A model generated the notes under the pieces. The model did not search any database. It saw nothing but the letters and a program-made list of their open reading frames with translations, and was not told the origin of the DNA. 64,000 bases of DNA, from contig QYRS01000013.1 of NCBI GenBank assembly GCA_006503535.1, forward strand, positions 1,488,001 to 1,552,000, written 5' to 3'. Positions within the stretch are counted from its first letter, which is position 1. Each line of letters opens with the position of its first letter. Of the stretch, positions 60,183-64,000 are shown piece after piece. A program made the translations under genes and the position numbers. The DNA comes from Arthrinium phaeospermum. Taxonomy: Eukaryota; Ascomycota; Sordariomycetes; Amphisphaeriales; Apiosporaceae.

Positions 60183-60928
60183 ATTTCCCCATGACGGTAA
60201 AGTGCCTCCCCGGCAAATGGTAGTGCCCGCAAACATAGATAGACACCAATCTAGTTGTCTGAGGCTAGCCCTACCGAAGCCAATTTCCCATCGAGATGGC
60301 ATTGAACCCTGGGCTTCTAGAACCAATAAGTTCTAACCACGATAACGCATTTAGATAGCTATGTTTGGGATACCCCTCAAACATCCTAAGACCAGCGTAT
60401 AACGGCTCATGTGACAACCGCCTATGCGAAGACCAAGACTGGATTCAAGACCCTGCATTCTGGTCACCATCTCTGGGTCTTCTGCGGGGGAAGCAAGGGG
60501 TGTCGGTCGGCATGCCGCGAGCCTTGGGCTCCAACAGAGATAGGACCCCCGGTTTGCTGACACTCCTAGTTGATTTACCCGCGGCAGATGCAGCCCGCCT
60601 GCCCGTGCACGGCAAAAGTAACGGTAAGTCTGCCAAAATCTGACCACTGGTGGTGTTGTGGGTTCAGTGTAACCCTCGTGTTCGTCTCGGCTAGCTCCTA
60701 ACCTAGGCCGATGATGCATCAACCCCACGATGCACCACTCCCACTATAAAGACTTGGGAGATTGTGTGCCGCGAGTCAACCAGGTGTGGCCTTGTTCCGT
60801 CACCGAAGGCCTGGGAAGCGACCCACCTCCTTTATTTTTGGAGCGCTCATTTGTACGTGTTATAGTTGAAACATCTCGATATTGCCCTTACTGATCGTTT
60901 CATCTATCGTCGCTCGAGCGACATCATC
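60183..60928. other. Intergenic region and tannase promoter
   Basis: Contains the tannase TATA box. No gene is recognised; short open frames on both strands lack motifs. Confidence 0.5.
60745..60750 (+). promoter_or_regulatory. TATA box of the tannase-family gene
   Basis: TATAAA lies 184 bp before the ATG, in CCACTATAAAGAC context. Confidence 0.5.
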
Positions 60929-62755
60929 ATGATGGCGAGATCGGCGTGGCGGGCGAGGCCACTCGTCTGGGTGGCTCTCGTGCCGATCCTTGTGACGGCC
61001 CTAGGGCGCCGTGATGTCCCCGCGGCTTGCAACGACCACAGCTTCATGGATGTCCTCCCGCCCAACACCTCGATCGAAAAAGTGGATTTTGTCGAGAGCG
61101 GTGATACCTATGGTGAAGGATTGCGCAATCTCAACTACCCGATTCAGCCTACCAACCTGCCGGATCTGTGTGCCGTAACCATATTTGTCAAGTCCTCGCC
61201 CTCTTCTGCCTATCGCTTCGGTCTGTTCTTGCCAGTAGACTGGAACAATAGAATTCTCACTTATGGTAATGGAGGCTTTGGTGGAGGCATCAATTGGCTG
61301 GATATGGGCGTCGGCGTCAAGTACGGCTTTGCCACCATCTCGACGGACACGGGCCATAACTCGACCACGGGCGACATATCGTGGGCGCTGAACAACCCCG
61401 AGACCAAGACGGACTGGGGCTGGCGTTCCATCCACGGGTCCGTCCAGACTGGGAAGAAAGTCGTCGAGGCGTACTACGAAAAGAAGATCGACTACTCCTA
61501 CTACAGCGGGTGCTCCACGGGCGGACGCCAGGGTCTGAAGGAGGTCCAGATTTCGCCGGACAGCTTCGACGGCGTGCTCGTCGGGTCGGCGGCGTGGTAT
61601 ACAAGTCACCTCAACACATGGGTCTCGAAAGTGGGCACGTACAACCTGCCCCTTGACGGGCCCAACCACATCAACACGAGCCTGTTCCCCGTCATGGGCA
61701 AGGAGGTGGTCCGGCAGTGCGACCGGCTCGACGGCGTCGAGGACGGCATCATCAGCGCTCCCGACGCCTGTACGCCCGACTACACCGTCATGGCCTGCAA
61801 CCGCCCGGGCGTGAACCAGTCGGCGTGCCTGACGGCGGCGCAGATTGAGACGACCAAGAAGGCGTACGGCGACTACCGCGCCGACGACGGCGCGCTGCTC
61901 TATCCGGGCCTGTCCCCCGGGTGCGAGAATCAGTGGTCCCTGGTGCTGGGCCAGAACATGACGAGCCTGTACGGGCTCAACTACGCGCGCTACTTCCTGT
62001 ACGACGACCCGCACTGGCGGTGGCAGGACTACAACGACAGCGTGCCCGCGTACGCCGCGCGGGCGGACCCGGGCAACGCCACGGCCGACGACTACGACCT
62101 CAAGTCGTTCCGCGACCGCGGCGGCAAGATGATCATGTACCACGGCCTCGCGGACGGGCTGGTGCCGGCCCGGGGTTCGGACCTGTACTGGGACCGGGTT
62201 GTGGCGGCGACGGGCGGGGGCGACGCCGGGGCGGTGCGAGAGTTCTTCCGGTACTTCACGGTACCCGGGATGGGCCACTGCGGGGGCACGGCGGTGGACG
62301 CGCCGTGGAACTTCGCGGCGCCGTTCCAGGCCGGCACCCTCGGCAACGACACCTGGTCGGTGCCGGGCTACCGCGACGCGCGACACGACGTGCTGCTCGC
62401 GCTCATGGGCTGGGTCGAGAACGGCACCGCCGTCGAGTCCGTCGTGGCGACGACGTGGGAAGAGCCCTCGGACGCGGCGACGCCCGTGCGGCGGCAGCGG
62501 CCGCTGTGCCCATACCCGGCCACGGCGCGGTGGGACGGCAGGGGCGAGGTCGATGCCGCGGGGAGCTGGAGCTGCGGGTAAGTTGGGTCTTTATTTGTCT
62601 TGCATGATCTTGATCCTGGGACTGATGGTCATTATAGGGGTCCTGCCTCCACCACGCCTGAGGTCCCCGAAAGTAGTGCTGCCAAGTCTTCCGGGTACAC
62701 CGGGGCTATTGCAGGGGCGGTTGGGTCCATGGTGGTGCTTTTGGCCGCTCTCTGA
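60929..62755 (+). CDS. Tannase/feruloyl esterase family protein with GPI-like tail
   Basis: Secreted serine esterase (PF07519) that releases phenolic acids such as gallic or ferulic acid from plant esters. Two exons, 60929-62577 and 62638-62755, 588 residues. N-terminal signal sequence (MMARSAWRARPLVWVALVP, then ILVTALG). Catalytic motif GCSTGGRQG with Ser near residue 196; the Asp in ADGLVPARGSDLY; and His in VPGMGHCGG. Cysteines sit directly next to the Ser and the His, the CS-D-HC layout of this family. Reading through the first exon gives a stop at 62579-62581, but GTAAGT..CTGAT..TATAG removes it. The second exon adds PASTTPEVPESSAAKSSG and a hydrophobic end with VGSMVVLLAAL, which fits a GPI-anchor signal. 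Several N-glycosylation sites (NTS, NST, NMT). The start is the first ATG of the frame. Confidence 0.9.
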
Positions 62756-64000
62756 AGTGAATACCTCATGTGGCTTGCGAACTTGAGGTACAAGCGGGCT
62801 CGACGTCCCACTGGAAGAAGTTCGGTAATATGCTACATATAGTAGATCCAGCGTCTCGCAAAGCCCTCCTTTAAGGAGCTCGGCGCAGTGGTTGACCAAG
62901 CCCGCACAACCTTGTCCGGTTTCCTTGGTGCCCTGAAGGGAAGCAAGCGCGTTCATGTCTCCATCTCCACAGCAAGAAGGATAGGGTATTGCTTACTAAC
63001 TTTATTTTACTACAACTAAACAACCCCCCGTCAATACGTACCTAGGGTCTAGAATAGCGATATATACATGTACCTACATGTAGGCACACCTTCCTATGCG
63101 ATAGCCAGGAGACAGCGCCTTTGTTTGTAGCAGCGGGGTCAGGCAACAACAGACTGCCGAAGACCTCGAGCACATGCAGGGGGGGCTCACGCTAAAAAGC
63201 CACTGGAGGTTGAGAGAGCCTACAAGCAGGTAGCGCTGTCGACCAGCAACGATCGGGAAAGCTTCGGGCACCATAGCAGTTCAATAGTCGGCGACATTGT
63301 GTCGATCCGAGGCGGGCGCCTGTGCCTGTCTATGACTGTGGAGAGCGATTCCTTCCCAAAGAAGTTGATGCTAGCCAATCCCGGTCAGGGCTGACATCGT
63401 GGCATTTCGTAGAGCTAGTGCTGGCGTATGAAGTAGGCAATACATTAGGTACCTACTTAGGCAGGACCTGGGCTAAGCATCGGGGGAACTACCCACTACC
63501 GACGAAACGCCCTAACCCAGGCCACTGCTTAACATTTCGGGCCTTTCGCCGCCCAGGAAGATAAGCAGTGGCAAGATTCACAGTTGTGGAAATGTGGTGT
63601 CGCTTCTGTAGAGGAGGAGAGGAAGATTGACCAGATTGGAGATTCATTCAGGACGTATGCTAATAGGCAAGTAGGTACCTAGTAGCAAGCAGTGCAACTC
63701 GACGATTGGGCGGGCCTGTTCATGAATGAGATGGTTGCGATATAAATAGTCGCTGCGCCTACCCGGCGTGACATCCACTTGGACTGGAACTGGAATTGCT
63801 GTGCCATTCGCACGGGCTGCGTGGTGCCGATCGATCTCTTTGCTGGGACCCTGAACCAGAAAACCTACCTCACACGTACCATTTCCCTTTTCTATAGGAA
63901 ACATGACGGATAGGCTCGCTTACTGTGTGAATTCTGGTCCTCTCTTGCGCTGCCAAGAACTGGAAATAGCCTGGCAAACCGTTATGGTGTCTTCTTGTGT
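62756..64000. other. Right-edge intergenic region
   Basis: No gene is supported. A TATAAATAG element at 63741-63749 (+) may belong to a gene beyond the window edge. Confidence 0.4.

Noticed and set aside
61001..62386. 461-codon open frame on the minus strand
   Set aside because: It is the antisense shadow of the GC-rich tannase gene; it has no family motifs and is Val/Arg-rich by composition.

Overview
The window is nuclear DNA of a filamentous ascomycete (Pezizomycotina, most likely Sordariomycetes). Genes are spaced 0.5-5 kb apart on both strands. They carry short introns of about 50-96 bp with GTAAGT-like donors and CTAAC/CTGAT branch sites, and 3-nt first exons or microexons occur. The gene set is typical of a plant-associated mould: GH10 xylanase, tannase/feruloyl-esterase family enzyme, small secreted proteins and a PTH11-like rhodopsin-domain membrane protein. 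No tRNA, rRNA, CRISPR array, intact transposon or polyketide/nonribosomal peptide synthetase was seen.

Layout. 1-9 kb holds housekeeping genes: cytosolic pyruvate carboxylase (+), an AT-rich RIP-like relic followed by an exact 53-bp minisatellite, then the divergent pair SmB (-) and ribosomal protein L11 (+). 9.8-18.2 kb holds a large disordered protein of unknown function (+) and a tricalbin-type ER-plasma membrane tether (-). The tricalbin reading frame is broken about 25 times by what look like single missing bases. 18.2-23.4 kb is gene-poor and has two local tandem duplications. 23.4-29.2 kb holds a BAH-PHD chromatin reader (-) and the vacuolar permease Atg22 (-). 31.7-36.2 kb holds the xylanase (+), a DUF3602/Par32-like protein (-) and an LCM-family methyltransferase (-). 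37.9-42 kb holds a secreted protein with an IFI6/ISG12-like tail (-) and the rhodopsin-domain protein (-). 44.5-55.6 kb has four genes on the same strand: a phenol-hydroxylase-type FAD monooxygenase, an alpha/beta hydrolase, a sterol-C24-methyltransferase-like enzyme and an aminoglycoside-phosphotransferase-fold protein that has lost its catalytic residues. 56-62.8 kb holds a small secreted protein (-), a Dal5-type transporter (+) and a tannase-family enzyme whose last exon adds a GPI-anchor-like tail (+).

Working together. The xylanase and tannase-family esterase would attack feruloylated xylan or plant phenolic esters outside the cell. The transporter and flavin monooxygenase could take up and hydroxylate small acids or phenols. 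This link is inferred from families only; the genes are up to 30 kb apart and no cluster regulator is visible.

Reliability. Intron borders were set by reading frame, splice signals and family alignment from memory. Most genes are intact as spliced. SmB, the disordered protein, tricalbin, the BAH-PHD gene and the DUF3602 gene contain frame breaks, and most are repaired by assuming one or two missing bases. I read these mainly as sequence errors rather than biology.
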